A program made the translations under genes and the position numbers. From Deltaproteobacteria bacterium (GTDB taxonomy: Bacteria; Myxococcota_A; Bradymonadia; REDH01), in contig REDH01000136.1 of assembly GCA_007693585.1 (NCBI GenBank), positions 1 to 44,397 of the forward strand: a DNA stretch of 44,397 nucleotides. The letters run 5' to 3'. The number at the start of each line of letters is the position of its first letter. Position 1 is the stretch's first letter. Shown here piece by piece: positions 33,392 through 42,482 of the stretch. Below the pieces are notes generated by a model, which did not search any database, was not told the DNA's origin, and worked only from the letters and a program-made list of their open reading frames with translations.

Positions 33392-34275
33392 AGGGTTCTC
33401 ACGATGGGGTCTGCCACGACGTCCTTGGTCCGTGCACTGTCGAGCAACGGGAGGACTGTCCCGAATGTACGCGCTCTGCCGATGGTTTCAAGATCCAGTT
33501 CGCCGATGACCATGCTTTCCTGGTTGGCGAGCCCCTCGGCCAGGATACCATCCCGGGCGAACGAGAAATCGCTCGGCGTGAGGATGGAGGCCTGTCCGTA
33601 GTTGAGGGAGACGGCCGGGACCATCGGGAGGGAGCCGACGGTTCCGGAGTGGATGACGTACATCTGGTTCTCGATGGCGCGGGCCTGCGCGCAGTACCGC
33701 ACGCGCAGGAAGCCCTGGCGGTCGTCCGTGCAGCTCGGCACGCAGAGGATCTTGGCATCGTGCAGCGCCGCCTGCCGGGCGATCTCGGGGAACTCGACGT
33801 CGTAGCAGATGGCCACCGCCATGCGGCCGAAGTCGCATTCGAAGATCTTCAGCTTCGAGCGTGCGCGCACGTCCCAGTCCTCGGCTTCGAAGCGGGTCAT
33901 GTGGAGCTTGCCCTGGTGATCCCACTCTCCGGAGGGCGAGAACACAAAGCTGTCGTTGTAGACGGGTCCCCCGTCGTCGTCGATGTTGGGGATCGTTCCC
34001 GCGACGATATAGAGGCCGTGTCGCGTGGCGAGGCTGCTCATCAGGTCGATGAAGCGGGGCACGTGGCGCGCGAGATGACGGATCTGTTCGTGGATCGGGC
34101 GCCGCACGTTCGACAGCGTGAGGAGCTGCGAGGTGAAGTACTCCGGAAAGATCAGCAGCCGGCAGGCGTAGTCCTCGGCGGTCTCCACGAGCCCCTCGAC
34201 CTGCTCGCGAAACTGGTCGAACGACTCCACCGGTCGGATGTAGTACTGGAGCGAGGCGACGCGGATTCGGTCCAT
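33388..34275 (-). CDS. Carbon-nitrogen hydrolase (nitrilase superfamily amidase)
   Basis: A 295-residue nitrilase-superfamily enzyme with the full catalytic set: Glu45 (FPEYF), Lys123 (GKLHMTRFE) and Cys157 (AICYDVEFPE). The length and the segments AGTIPN and GTVGSLPMVPAV fit the amidase branch usually joined to a GNAT domain. ATG at 34275. Its stop overlaps the GNAT start. It should hydrolyse a C-N bond of an amide in the cytoplasm; the substrate is unknown. The nearby ligases make amide bonds and the next upstream gene is a gamma-glutamylcyclotransferase, suggesting related metabolites. Confidence 0.93.
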   Translation of the reverse strand: MDRIRVASLQYYIRPVESFDQFREQVEGLVETAEDYACRLLIFPEYFTSQLLTLSNVRRPIHEQIRHLARHVPRFIDLMSSLATRHGLYIVAGTIPNIDDDGGPVYNDSFVFSPSGEWDHQGKLHMTRFEAEDWDVRARSKLKIFECDFGRMAVAICYDVEFPEIARQAALHDAKILCVPSCTDDRQGFLRVRYCAQARAIENQMYVIHSGTVGSLPMVPAVSLNYGQASILTPSDFSFARDGILAEGLANQESMVIGELDLETIGRARTFGTVLPLLDSARTKDVVADPIVRTL

Positions 34276-34347
34276 GCTCGGGCCTGGGGGGGGAGAGGGA
34301 GACGGTACGGTTGGTGCGGGACCGGTTCGAGGTGTCGGAGAGGCGGG

Positions 34348-34842
34348 TCAGGGCGCGAAGCCCGGATATCCGGAGTGGGCGAGGGCGCGCCGAAGACCGT
34401 CCTCGTCGAACGCCCACTCGCGATACGCCGTGCGGATGATGCCGGCGTACACGTCGCTCGGGGCACGGATGGGGCGCGGGAGCGCGAACCAGTACGTCCA
34501 TGCGGTGGCCGGGTCGGCTCGATGCTCGTCGGTCACGCCCGGCTTCCGGAGGTCGGGGAGGGGTTCGACGTTCACCTCTCCACGGGTGTAGACGTAGGGG
34601 TAGCTCTCGAAGCCGTCCAGTCTCGCGAGGTCATCGTCTGTCAGCCGGTACACCAGCCCCGGGACGCAGGCGTCCGGGGCGGCGTGCACCGTGGCGACGG
34701 CACCGTTCCAGCGGTTCGCGTGGCCCCCGAATCCGAGCCGATGCCCACGCAGCAGGGCTGGCCCCACCAGCGACGAGCCGGGACAGCGACGCCGCATCTG
34801 CTCGCGGGACAGGTTCGAACCGTAGGCGAAGTACAGAAGCAC
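34348..34842 (-). CDS. Gamma-glutamylcyclotransferase-like (AIG2/GGCT fold) protein
   Basis: A 164-residue GGCT-fold protein with the N-terminal signature YFAYGSNL and predicted catalytic Glu79 in DGFESYPYVYTR. Members release 5-oxoproline from gamma-glutamyl amino acids or amines. I chose the GTG at 34842, immediately before the signature, although the ribosome site is poor; the longer frame is a shadow of the ABC gene. It lies between the Atm1-type exporter and the amidase on the same strand. A role in cleaving a gamma-glutamyl amine or dipeptide fits the context and is inferred. Confidence 0.88.
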   Translation of the reverse strand: MLLYFAYGSNLSREQMRRRCPGSSLVGPALLRGHRLGFGGHANRWNGAVATVHAAPDACVPGLVYRLTDDDLARLDGFESYPYVYTRGEVNVEPLPDLRKPGVTDEHRADPATAWTYWFALPRPIRAPSDVYAGIIRTAYREWAFDEDGLRRALAHSGYPGFAP

Positions 34843-34909
34843 CGGGGGACCACCACGTGACTCGGCAAGCGCACAGCGGCCGACGCCGCTCGTCGGAGGG
34901 CATAGGACA

Positions 34910-36721
34910 TCATGCCGGTCCGTGCCAAGGGGGCGGCTCCTCCGGCCCGTCCTCTTCCTGTCGCCGCCAGAGCTCCGCATAGCGCCCGCCGAGGGCGAGG
35001 AGCTGGGCGTGGGTGCCCCGCTCCACCACCGCGCCGTCCTCCAGCACGACGATCTCGTCGGCATCGACGACCGTGGAGAGGCGGTGGGCGATCACCAGGC
35101 TCGTGACGCCGCGGGTCACCTCGGCCAGGGCGCGGGTGACCGCCTGCTCCGTCTTCGTGTCGAGCGAGCTGGTGGCCTCGTCGAGGAGGAGGATTCGGGG
35201 TCGCTTCAGCAGGGCTCTCGCGATGGCGACTCTCTGCTTCTCGCCCCCGGAGAGCTTGAGCCCGCGTTCGCCCACCACCGTGTCCCACCCCTTCGGAAGA
35301 CGCGCGATGAAGTCGAGGAGGTCGGCGCGTCCGGCCGCCTCCTCGACTTCGGCCGCGTCGGCATCCAGGCGGCCGTAGCGGATGTTCTCCCGGATCGATG
35401 CGTTGAACAGCACCGTGTCCTGCGGGACGACGCCGATGGCCTCCCGCAGGGACGCGAGCGTCACCGTGCGAATGTCCTGTCCGTCGATGCGGACCGCGCC
35501 GTCGGTCACGTCGTAGAACCGGAAGAGCAGCCGAGCGAGGGTGCTCTTGCCCGCTCCGCTCGCGCCGACGATGGCCACGCGGCGCCCGGCCGGGACCACG
35601 AGGTCCAGCCCGCAGAGGATGGGTCGCTCCGCATCGTAGCCGAAGTGCACGCCCTCGAACCGGATCTCTCCATCCCCCGGACGGAGGGACACCGCGTCGG
35701 CGGAGTCCGACACCTCCGGCTCCTCCTCGAGCAGCCGGAACATGCGCTCCATGTCCGCGAGGGCGTGCTTGAGCATGCTGTAGACGGTGCCGAGGAAGCC
35801 GAGCGGCAGGAAGAGCTGGAGGAGAAAGGCATTGACCGCTACCAGATCGCCCACGGTCATGGCGCCATCGGCGACCTCGCCGGCGGCGAGCAGCAGCACC
35901 AGGGTCACCCCGATGGCGACGAGGGAGCCCTGCAGGACATTGAGCATCGAAAGCGAGTGCTGGCTGCGCACGGCGGCGTCTTCCCAGGACTGCAGCGCGT
36001 CCGCGTACCGCTCCACCTCGTGCTCCGAATTTCCGAAGTACTGCACCGTCTCGTAGTTGAGCAGTCCGTCGATCGCCAGCGCCGAGGCTTCGGAGTCGCT
36101 TCGGTTCATCGCCGTCCGGTACTTCATCCGCCACTCGGTCATGAGGAATGTCGCCCCGATGTAGAGCAGCATCGTGGTGGCGGTGATCAGCGCGAACGCA
36201 GGCCGGTACTGCAGCAGGAGGATGGTCACCACCAGCCCCAGCTCCACGAAGGTCGGCAGGATGTTGAAGAGCAGGTAGTTGATCAGGGTCGCCATCGAGG
36301 AGGTGCCGCGGCCGATGTCCCGCGAGATCTCCCCCGTCCGGCGCTCCAGGTGATACCGAAGGCTCAGGCGGTGCAGATGCTCCACCACCTGCATCGACAC
36401 GCGGCGGATGATGCCGTAGCGCACCCGCGCGAAGAGCACGTCACGCAGCTCGCCGAAGAGGGAGCTCGCCAGCCGCATTCCCCCGTAGGCCAGCACCAGC
36501 CCCACCGGAAGCGCCACGACCACGCCAGCGGCGGTGTCGAAGTGGTCCACCAGCGCCCGGAGCACCAGCGGAACCCCGACGGTCGCCCCCTTCGCCACGA
36601 GCAGCATCGTGAGGGCCACAAGCGCCCGACCGCGCCACGCCCGGATGAATGGCCACAGACGACGCAGCATGCGCCCATCCAGCCGTCCTTCTCGCGGCAG
36701 CTCGGTCGGTCCTCGTCGCAT
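34910..36721 (-). CDS. Atm1/HMT1-type ABC exporter (fused permease-ATPase)
   Basis: A 603-residue half-transporter. About six transmembrane helices occupy residues 20-320 and include LLNYETVQYFGNSEHE, the signature of Atm1/ABCB7-type proteins. The nucleotide-binding domain has Walker A GASGAGKST (Lys392), Q-loop VPQDTVLF, signature LSGGEKQR, Walker B ILLLDEATSSLD and switch AHRLS. Family members export glutathione-linked, heavy-metal or persulfide compounds as homodimers. ATG at 36721 has ACCGAGG nearby. Its neighbours, a gamma-glutamylcyclotransferase and further on a GCS2-type ligase, agree with a gamma-glutamyl-thiol substrate, but this is inferred. Confidence 0.93.
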   Translation of the reverse strand: MRRGPTELPREGRLDGRMLRRLWPFIRAWRGRALVALTMLLVAKGATVGVPLVLRALVDHFDTAAGVVVALPVGLVLAYGGMRLASSLFGELRDVLFARVRYGIIRRVSMQVVEHLHRLSLRYHLERRTGEISRDIGRGTSSMATLINYLLFNILPTFVELGLVVTILLLQYRPAFALITATTMLLYIGATFLMTEWRMKYRTAMNRSDSEASALAIDGLLNYETVQYFGNSEHEVERYADALQSWEDAAVRSQHSLSMLNVLQGSLVAIGVTLVLLLAAGEVADGAMTVGDLVAVNAFLLQLFLPLGFLGTVYSMLKHALADMERMFRLLEEEPEVSDSADAVSLRPGDGEIRFEGVHFGYDAERPILCGLDLVVPAGRRVAIVGASGAGKSTLARLLFRFYDVTDGAVRIDGQDIRTVTLASLREAIGVVPQDTVLFNASIRENIRYGRLDADAAEVEEAAGRADLLDFIARLPKGWDTVVGERGLKLSGGEKQRVAIARALLKRPRILLLDEATSSLDTKTEQAVTRALAEVTRGVTSLVIAHRLSTVVDADEIVVLEDGAVVERGTHAQLLALGGRYAELWRRQEEDGPEEPPPWHGPA

Positions 36722-36953
36722 CGGCCTCGGTTATGAACGACCGGAGGGAAGCCGCGGAACATCCGCGCCCGGAGGCCTGTTCCTGAGTCGCCCGGTGCGT
36801 CGGCGCAACCCGACCGAACAACCGGGCGCCAGGGGGGCGCCACATGGTTGCGCGGCGCCTGCCCGCTTGTTATCTCGCCCACCCCGCCGCGGGCAGGACC
36901 GCCTCCCCAACGCGACGCCCCGCTCGCAGGCCGCCCCCCATGTCCCCCATGCC

Positions 36954-37118
36954 ATGAACCTGCTGCGCATCCTGCTGGCCATCTTCCTGCCCCCCCTCGG
37001 CGTGTTCCTCACCGTGGGCATCCGGGGCGCATTCTGGCTCAATATCCTCCTCACGCTGCTCGGGTACATCCCCGGTCTGGTCCATGCCGTCTGGGTCGTT
37101 GCGCGGAGAACGGCATGA
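36954..37118 (+). CDS. Pmp3/YqaE-family small membrane peptide
   Basis: A 54-residue proteolipid of the UPF0057 (Pmp3/YqaE) family with two helices: LLRILLAIFLPPLGVFLTVG and FWLNILLTLLGYIPGLVHAVWVV. It ends in ARRTA. These peptides affect membrane potential under salt or cold stress in yeast and plants; bacterial function is unclear. ATG at 36954 lacks a good ribosome site. Its stop overlaps the start of the following GNAT gene (ATGA), so the two are translationally coupled. Confidence 0.9.
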   Translation: MNLLRILLAIFLPPLGVFLTVGIRGAFWLNILLTLLGYIPGLVHAVWVVARRTA

Positions 37119-37732
37119 CACGCGCCCTGTCCGAATACGAACTCGTCACCGCAGAAGGGGAGGCGCTGCTCCGGTGGATCGACGTGATCGCCAGCCTGCG
37201 CGTCCACGTCTTTCGCGAGTACCCCTATCTCTACGACGGAGACATGGAGTACGAGAAGCGATACCTCCGGACCTATGCCGAGGCGAAACACGCCCTGTTC
37301 GTCCTCGCCCGGGTCGACGGCCGGGTCGTCGGCGCCAGCTCGGCGATCGCGATGGAGGAAGAGACGCCCGAGGTGAGGGAACCGTTTCTCGACGCCGGTC
37401 TCGATCCGCAGAGCATCGTGTACTTCGGCGAGTCGCTGCTCATGAAGGACTTTCGCGGCCACGGCATCGGCGTCCGCTTCTTCGAGGAACGCGAGAAGTG
37501 GGCACGAACCCTCGGTGGACGAACCCTCACGGCCTTCTGCGTTGTGGAACGTCCGGATGACCACCCCCTGCGGCCACCGAGCCACCAGCCGCTCAACGGC
37601 TTCTGGCGCCGGCGTGGCTACGAGGAGCGGCCGGACATCCAGACCACCTTCCGGTGGAAGGATGTCGACCAGACCTCCGAAACCGCCAAGACCATGCGGT
37701 TCTGGACGCGGGTCCTCGACGACGACACCTGA
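37115..37732 (+). CDS. GNAT-family N-acetyltransferase
   Basis: A 205-residue protein with a GNAT-type acetyl-CoA site: FGESLLMKDFRGHGIGVRFFEEREKWAR. The N-terminal segment (RVHVFREYPYLYDGDMEYEKRYL) and C-terminal FWRRRGYEERPDIQTTFRWKD are typical of a conserved but uncharacterised subgroup. ATG at 37115 overlaps the Pmp3 stop and has GGAG. The substrate is unknown. It precedes the large kinase gene by 24 bases and may be in the same transcript. Confidence 0.85.
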   Translation: MTRALSEYELVTAEGEALLRWIDVIASLRVHVFREYPYLYDGDMEYEKRYLRTYAEAKHALFVLARVDGRVVGASSAIAMEEETPEVREPFLDAGLDPQSIVYFGESLLMKDFRGHGIGVRFFEEREKWARTLGGRTLTAFCVVERPDDHPLRPPSHQPLNGFWRRRGYEERPDIQTTFRWKDVDQTSETAKTMRFWTRVLDDDT

Positions 37733-37756
37733 GCGCGACCGGTTCGCAAGGTCCCC

Positions 37757-40700
37757 ATGATACCCAGCCCCGAACGCCTCCCCATCTCCGCCCCCCCGGG
37801 GTTCCGCATCGAGGGGCTGCTCTCGCGCGGCGGCATGGGCTCCGTCTACCGGGCCAGCCGCGAGAACGACGCCACGCCCATCGCCCTCAAGGCGCTGCGC
37901 CATCTGCGGCCCGAGCACGTGGACGCCCTCCTGCGCGAAGTGCGGTTCCTCTCGCGGATCGAACACCCGGGCGTCGTACGCATCCTCGACCACGGAGATG
38001 GCCCGGACGGCCCATGGTACGCCATGGAGCGCATCGATGGGCCCACGCTCCGCCACTGGATCGACGACACCCACCGACGATCCGCGCCCGGGGGGCGCCC
38101 GGTCGCCGACGACGCGAGGGACACGGCCCTCCGCCATCTCCGCCGCAACCTCCGCTCGCTCACCGGCGGCGACCGGAGCCGGACGGCCCGTCTCGACGAC
38201 CACCCGGGTCCACCGGCGCCCAGGGACCACACGCCCCTGACCCCGACCAGCGCGATCCCCACCGAGCGCATTCGGAGCCTCGCCGAGATCGCCTCCCGGA
38301 TCGGCCTCGCCCTGACCGCCATCCACGCCGCCGGCGTCGTCCACCGTGACCTCAAGCCCGACAACATCCTGCTGCGCGATGGCCGTACCCCCGTGATCGT
38401 GGACTTCGGCATCGGGGTGCAGGTGCTCGCCGGCGACCGCGCCGACGCAGCGACCGCTACCCGACTCCGGGGAACCCTCCACTACATCGCCCCAGAGGCC
38501 CTGCGCGGGCTCCCCATCGACGGACGGGCCGACCTCTACGCGCTCGGCTGCATCCTCTTCGAGGCCCTGACCGGACGCACCCCCTTCGACGGCGAGGACA
38601 GCCGCACCCTCATGCGGCAGCACATCGACGAGATCCCCGTCCCCGTCCGAAGCCTCAGCCCGGCCCTGCCTCCGGCCTTCGCCTCGCTCGTCGACGACCT
38701 CCTGCACAAGGATCCCGCCCGCAGGCCCGCCTACGCCGTCGACGTCGTGCACCGCCTCGTCTCCGCCCGCCTCGTCGGACCCTGCCCGCTTCCCCCCACG
38801 ACCTACCTCAACCGAAACCGCCTGTACGGCCGCGCCGAACACACCCGCACACTCCAGCGCCTGTGCAAGCGGATCGACGAGGGCCGCGTCGGCGGCATCA
38901 TCGTCCGCGGCGACAGCGGCAGCGGAAAGACCCGTCTCGTCGCCGACACCCTCCAGCGGGCCGGACGACGAGGGTTCCTCGTCGCCGTCGCCGTCGCCGG
39001 CGAACGCGGCGTCCACAGCGGACACCGGTTCCCCGATGCGCCCTTCCGGGTCCTGCGCACCCTGCTCCGACAGCTCGTCGGGCCCACACTCGACCGCGAT
39101 CCCGCACTTCGCCAGACGCTTCTCGGCGAAGGAGGCCGAGCACTGGCCGCCCTCGACCCGGACCTCGCCGAACTCCTGGAAGGCGTGCCGCCATGGCCCG
39201 CCGAACGCCCCGAAGGCTTCCGCGCAGCACTCCTCCTCGACGTCGCCGCGCTCCTCATCAACCTCTCCCGAACCACCCCCACCATTCTCGTCATCGATGA
39301 CGTCCAGTGGGCCGACGAACCCTCCATCGAACTGCTCCACGACCTCCTGCAACAGGCCGGCGACGCCCGGTTCGGAATCGTCGCCACCGCCCGGCCCGAC
39401 GGCAGCAACCACGCCCTCGAAGGGCTCACCGGCCACCACGCCGTCCAGGTCCTCCAGCTCCCCCTCCTCGAGGACCGCGACGTTGTCGACCTCGCCTCCT
39501 CCATGCTCGACGGTGCACCGATCCCCGACACCCTCGCCTCCCTGCTCCAGCGCAGAGCCGCCGGCTCGCCCCTCCTCGTCGTCGAGACCGTCCGAGCGCT
39601 GATCGCCGACGGAACCCTCGTCCGCTCCGGCCCCGGCCGCTGGGGCGTTTCCGCCTCGCGCCAGGGCAGCCTCGACGGCGCCATCCCGCGGGGCATGACC
39701 CAGCTCACCCTCGAGCGCCTTGCAAGCCTGCGCCCGAACCAGCGCGAGCTGCTCGAGCTCGCCGCCGCCATCGGGATGCGGATCGACACCACCCTTCTCG
39801 CTGGCGCCGCGCAGCTCCCCCGAACACGCGTCGAGGAACTCCTCGACGACCTGCGGGTCACCGGCTGGCTCGAACCCTCCAGCATGCGGGACACCCTCGC
39901 CTTCCAGCACGCCCGCCGACGCGATGCCGTCTACGAAAACATCGCCCCCGAGACCCGACGCCGACTCCACGGCGCCGTCGCCGCCGCCCTCACCTCGACC
40001 ATCGGAGAAGAACCGGCACCCGCCCACGCCACCCTCGCCCAGCACCTCGAGCTCGCCGGCGTCGCCGAGTCCGCCGCAGACGCCTGGAGCCAGGCCGCCG
40101 AGTACGCCATCGCCCGCGCCGCCTGGGGGGACGCCCGAACCGCCCTCGAACGCGCCTCGCGACTCACCACGGACCCCGAACGACGCGTCGGGTGGCAGCT
40201 CCTCCAGGTCCGCGCAATCGATATCCCCACCCGACTCTACGACGCGGCACTCGAGCGCCTCGATGACTGCGAGCGCATCCTCGACAGCCACCCCAACGAA
40301 CCCCTCGCCATCGACGCCGGACTCCTCCGGCTCGAGGTGCTCGGCGCCACCATGCGCAACCGCGAGGGGCTCGCCCTCGGCCTCGAACTCATCGAACGCG
40401 CCCGCGCCATCGATGACCAGCCACGCCTCGTTCTCGCGCAGGCCCTCGCCACCCGGCACGCCGCGTCGAGCACCCGCACCGAGCTCGCCCAGGACCTCAT
40501 CCGGGAGGCGATGGAGGGCGCCGAGCAGGTCGATGACCTCACCGTACGCGCCGAGGTCCTTCGCACCCACGCGTCGCAGGTGCGGTTCTTCGACCGCGTG
40601 CGCCAGGAACCCGAAGTCTTTGCCCAGGCCGCCGAAGCCCTCCTCGAGGACGAGCGCCCCGTCGCCGCAGCCTGGCTCCTCCTCAACAATGTCGCCGCCA

Positions 40701-41515
40701 TGATCGCCGCCGGCGATCTCGACCGAGCCCGCTGGATGTTCGAAGAGGGCCGCGCCATCCACAACCGCGCACATCCTGACCACACCGCCTCCGCCAGCGC
40801 CTACGCCGATGCCGTCATCGCCCACGCCGAAGGCCGCTTCACCCTCGCGCGACAGCGGCTCGACCGAATCATCCACGGCGCCGCCCAGCGCGGCATCCGC
40901 ATGGCCGGCGCCTTCGCCCAGGGCGCGCGCGCCATGGTCCACCGCAGCGCCGGACACCACGCCGCCGCCGCGCGCGACGCCTCCGTCGTCCTCGACATCA
41001 TGCGAGAGGCCCAGGTCCGCGAGGGCGACATCTTCATGGGCAACGTCCTCGCAGGTGCCCGCATCATGACCGGCCGCTTCGACGGTGTGGGCGACGTGCT
41101 CCGGAACGCCATCGAGGCCGGCCTCCAGACCTGCAGTCACTACCCCACTGGCGAAGCCATCCTCCAGCGCGCTCGGCTCGCCCGCCTCACCGGACAACTC
41201 GACGTCGCCGCCATGCACCTGAACGACTTCCCCGACAGCGCCCGAATCCCCGAAATCCTCGCCTTCCTCCACGCCGAGGAGCTCCACCTCGCCCTCGCAC
41301 GCGGAGAAGACCCCGAACCGGCCGCACACGCCATGAACATCGCAGTCCGCGAGGCCTCCACACTCCCCTACTATGAGGGCTGGCAGGCGGTCCGCCGCGC
41401 CAGCGCTGCCCTCGACGCCGCCCGCGCCGGCCACGCCCGGTCCCTCGTCGCTGGCGAGGTCCCCGGCACCTGGCCTGCCCCGCTGCGACGACGCATGGCC
41501 ACCGGACCCGGGTGA
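37757..41515 (+). CDS. Large Ser/Thr protein kinase fused to AAA ATPase and repeat region (PknK-like)
   Basis: A 1252-residue signalling protein. The kinase domain (about 15-335) has the glycine loop LSRGGMGSVYRA, ATP Lys45 (ALK), catalytic Asp198 (HRDLKPDN), Asp216 of DFG and APEALRG. A Pro/Arg/Thr-rich insertion of roughly 65 residues sits after the hinge (about 100-170). An AAA/STAND-type ATPase follows from about 360, with Walker A GDSGSGKT (Lys391) and Walker B ILVIDDVQWADEP near 512. The C-terminal 500 residues are helical, Ala/Arg-rich TPR-like repeats. Myxobacteria have many such kinases; PknK regulates transcription in mycobacteria. No transmembrane helix is seen. The facing ABC gene is only 28 bases away. 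Confidence 0.92.
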   Translation: MIPSPERLPISAPPGFRIEGLLSRGGMGSVYRASRENDATPIALKALRHLRPEHVDALLREVRFLSRIEHPGVVRILDHGDGPDGPWYAMERIDGPTLRHWIDDTHRRSAPGGRPVADDARDTALRHLRRNLRSLTGGDRSRTARLDDHPGPPAPRDHTPLTPTSAIPTERIRSLAEIASRIGLALTAIHAAGVVHRDLKPDNILLRDGRTPVIVDFGIGVQVLAGDRADAATATRLRGTLHYIAPEALRGLPIDGRADLYALGCILFEALTGRTPFDGEDSRTLMRQHIDEIPVPVRSLSPALPPAFASLVDDLLHKDPARRPAYAVDVVHRLVSARLVGPCPLPPTTYLNRNRLYGRAEHTRTLQRLCKRIDEGRVGGIIVRGDSGSGKTRLVADTLQRAGRRGFLVAVAVAGERGVHSGHRFPDAPFRVLRTLLRQLVGPTLDRDPALRQTLLGEGGRALAALDPDLAELLEGVPPWPAERPEGFRAALLLDVAALLINLSRTTPTILVIDDVQWADEPSIELLHDLLQQAGDARFGIVATARPDGSNHALEGLTGHHAVQVLQLPLLEDRDVVDLASSMLDGAPIPDTLASLLQRRAAGSPLLVVETVRALIADGTLVRSGPGRWGVSASRQGSLDGAIPRGMTQLTLERLASLRPNQRELLELAAAIGMRIDTTLLAGAAQLPRTRVEELLDDLRVTGWLEPSSMRDTLAFQHARRRDAVYENIAPETRRRLHGAVAAALTSTIGEEPAPAHATLAQHLELAGVAESAADAWSQAAEYAIARAAWGDARTALERASRLTTDPERRVGWQLLQVRAIDIPTRLYDAALERLDDCERILDSHPNEPLAIDAGLLRLEVLGATMRNREGLALGLELIERARAIDDQPRLVLAQALATRHAASSTRTELAQDLIREAMEGAEQVDDLTVRAEVLRTHASQVRFFDRVRQEPEVFAQAAEALLEDERPVAAAWLLLNNVAAMIAAGDLDRARWMFEEGRAIHNRAHPDHTASASAYADAVIAHAEGRFTLARQRLDRIIHGAAQRGIRMAGAFAQGARAMVHRSAGHHAAAARDASVVLDIMREAQVREGDIFMGNVLAGARIMTGRFDGVGDVLRNAIEAGLQTCSHYPTGEAILQRARLARLTGQLDVAAMHLNDFPDSARIPEILAFLHAEELHLALARGEDPEPAAHAMNIAVREASTLPYYEGWQAVRRASAALDAARAGHARSLVAGEVPGTWPAPLRRRMATGPG

Positions 41516-41543
41516 CGCCGCCCGCGCTGGTGACGCCGCAGGA

Positions 41544-42482
41544 TCAGACGCCCGCGCCCGAACCCCCGGTGCTCTCCAGGAACGACGCCTCCAGCGACCC
41601 GCCAGGCCGCACCTCCACGAAGCCCACACCAGCCTCCAGCAGCGCACGCGTCACGCACCCCACCGCGTCGTGCACCGCCATCCCCCCCCCGTGCCCGCAC
41701 ACCAGCCACTCCCCCGCCAGCCGCGCCGTACCCCCCGCGCCGAGGGCCCCGGCCACCGCCTCCATCGCCCCCGGATCCGGCGGCGCCACCAGCCGCACGT
41801 GCACCTCCGCATTGCGCGCCGTCAGCACATCCAGCGCCTCCGCACGCAGCAGCCGCCCCCCATGGATGTACGCCGCGTGGGTGCACAGCTCCTGCAGATC
41901 CTGAAGCTGATGGCTGCTGATGAGCACCGTCGCCGCCGGCGCGAGCCCCGCGATCAGGTCCTTCACCAGCCGAGCATGACGCGGATCCAGACCGTTCGTC
42001 GGCTCGTCCAGCAGCACCACCCGCGGCGATCCCAGCGTCGCCTGCGCAAACGCCACCCGCTTGCGCATCCCGTGCGACAACTCCGACCCCCGACGCCCCT
42101 TCGCGTCCGCCAGACCCACGCGATCCAGCGCCTCCTCCGCCATGCGACGCGCCTCCCGCGCCCCCGCACCCTGCAGCCGCGCGTAGTGCGACAGCTCCGC
42201 CACGATCGGCATCGCCGCCGGAAAGTCCGCATCCTGCGGCATGATCCCCACCGCGCCGCGCAGCCGGTGCAACCGCAACGGCGACTGCCCCAGGACCTCC
42301 GCATGCCCGGTGCCCGGCCTCAACCACCCGGCCAGGATGCCGAACGTCGTGCTCTTGCCCGCGCCGTTCTCCCCGATCAACCCGCAGATCGCCCCCCCGG
42401 GCACCGACAGGCTCAGCCCGTCCAGCGCCCGGTGCCGACCATACCGGAACGACACGTCCACCACGCGGATCGGATCCGTCAC
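41544..42482 (-). CDS. ABC transporter ATP-binding protein
   Basis: A 312-residue ABC ATPase of the ABC-2 (drug or export) type. It has Walker A GENGAGKST with Lys43, a Q-loop in GIMPQDADF, a signature LSHGMRKR, Walker B VVLLDEPTNGLD and switch His in ISSHQLQDL. About 90 residues after the NBD form a regulatory tail. The GTG start overlaps the stop of the permease gene (GTGA), so the two are coupled. Similar pairs export small hydrophobic molecules, copper-related factors or lipids; the substrate is not clear. Confidence 0.93.
   Translation of the reverse strand: MTDPIRVVDVSFRYGRHRALDGLSLSVPGGAICGLIGENGAGKSTTFGILAGWLRPGTGHAEVLGQSPLRLHRLRGAVGIMPQDADFPAAMPIVAELSHYARLQGAGAREARRMAEEALDRVGLADAKGRRGSELSHGMRKRVAFAQATLGSPRVVLLDEPTNGLDPRHARLVKDLIAGLAPAATVLISSHQLQDLQELCTHAAYIHGGRLLRAEALDVLTARNAEVHVRLVAPPDPGAMEAVAGALGAGGTARLAGEWLVCGHGGGMAVHDAVGCVTRALLEAGVGFVEVRPGGSLEASFLESTGGSGAGV

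Noticed and set aside
36731-41647. A 1638-residue open frame antisense to the kinase and GNAT genes
   Set aside because: It spans several real genes and intergenic DNA, has no recognisable domain and is acidic/Gly-rich as expected for an antisense frame of high-GC coding DNA.
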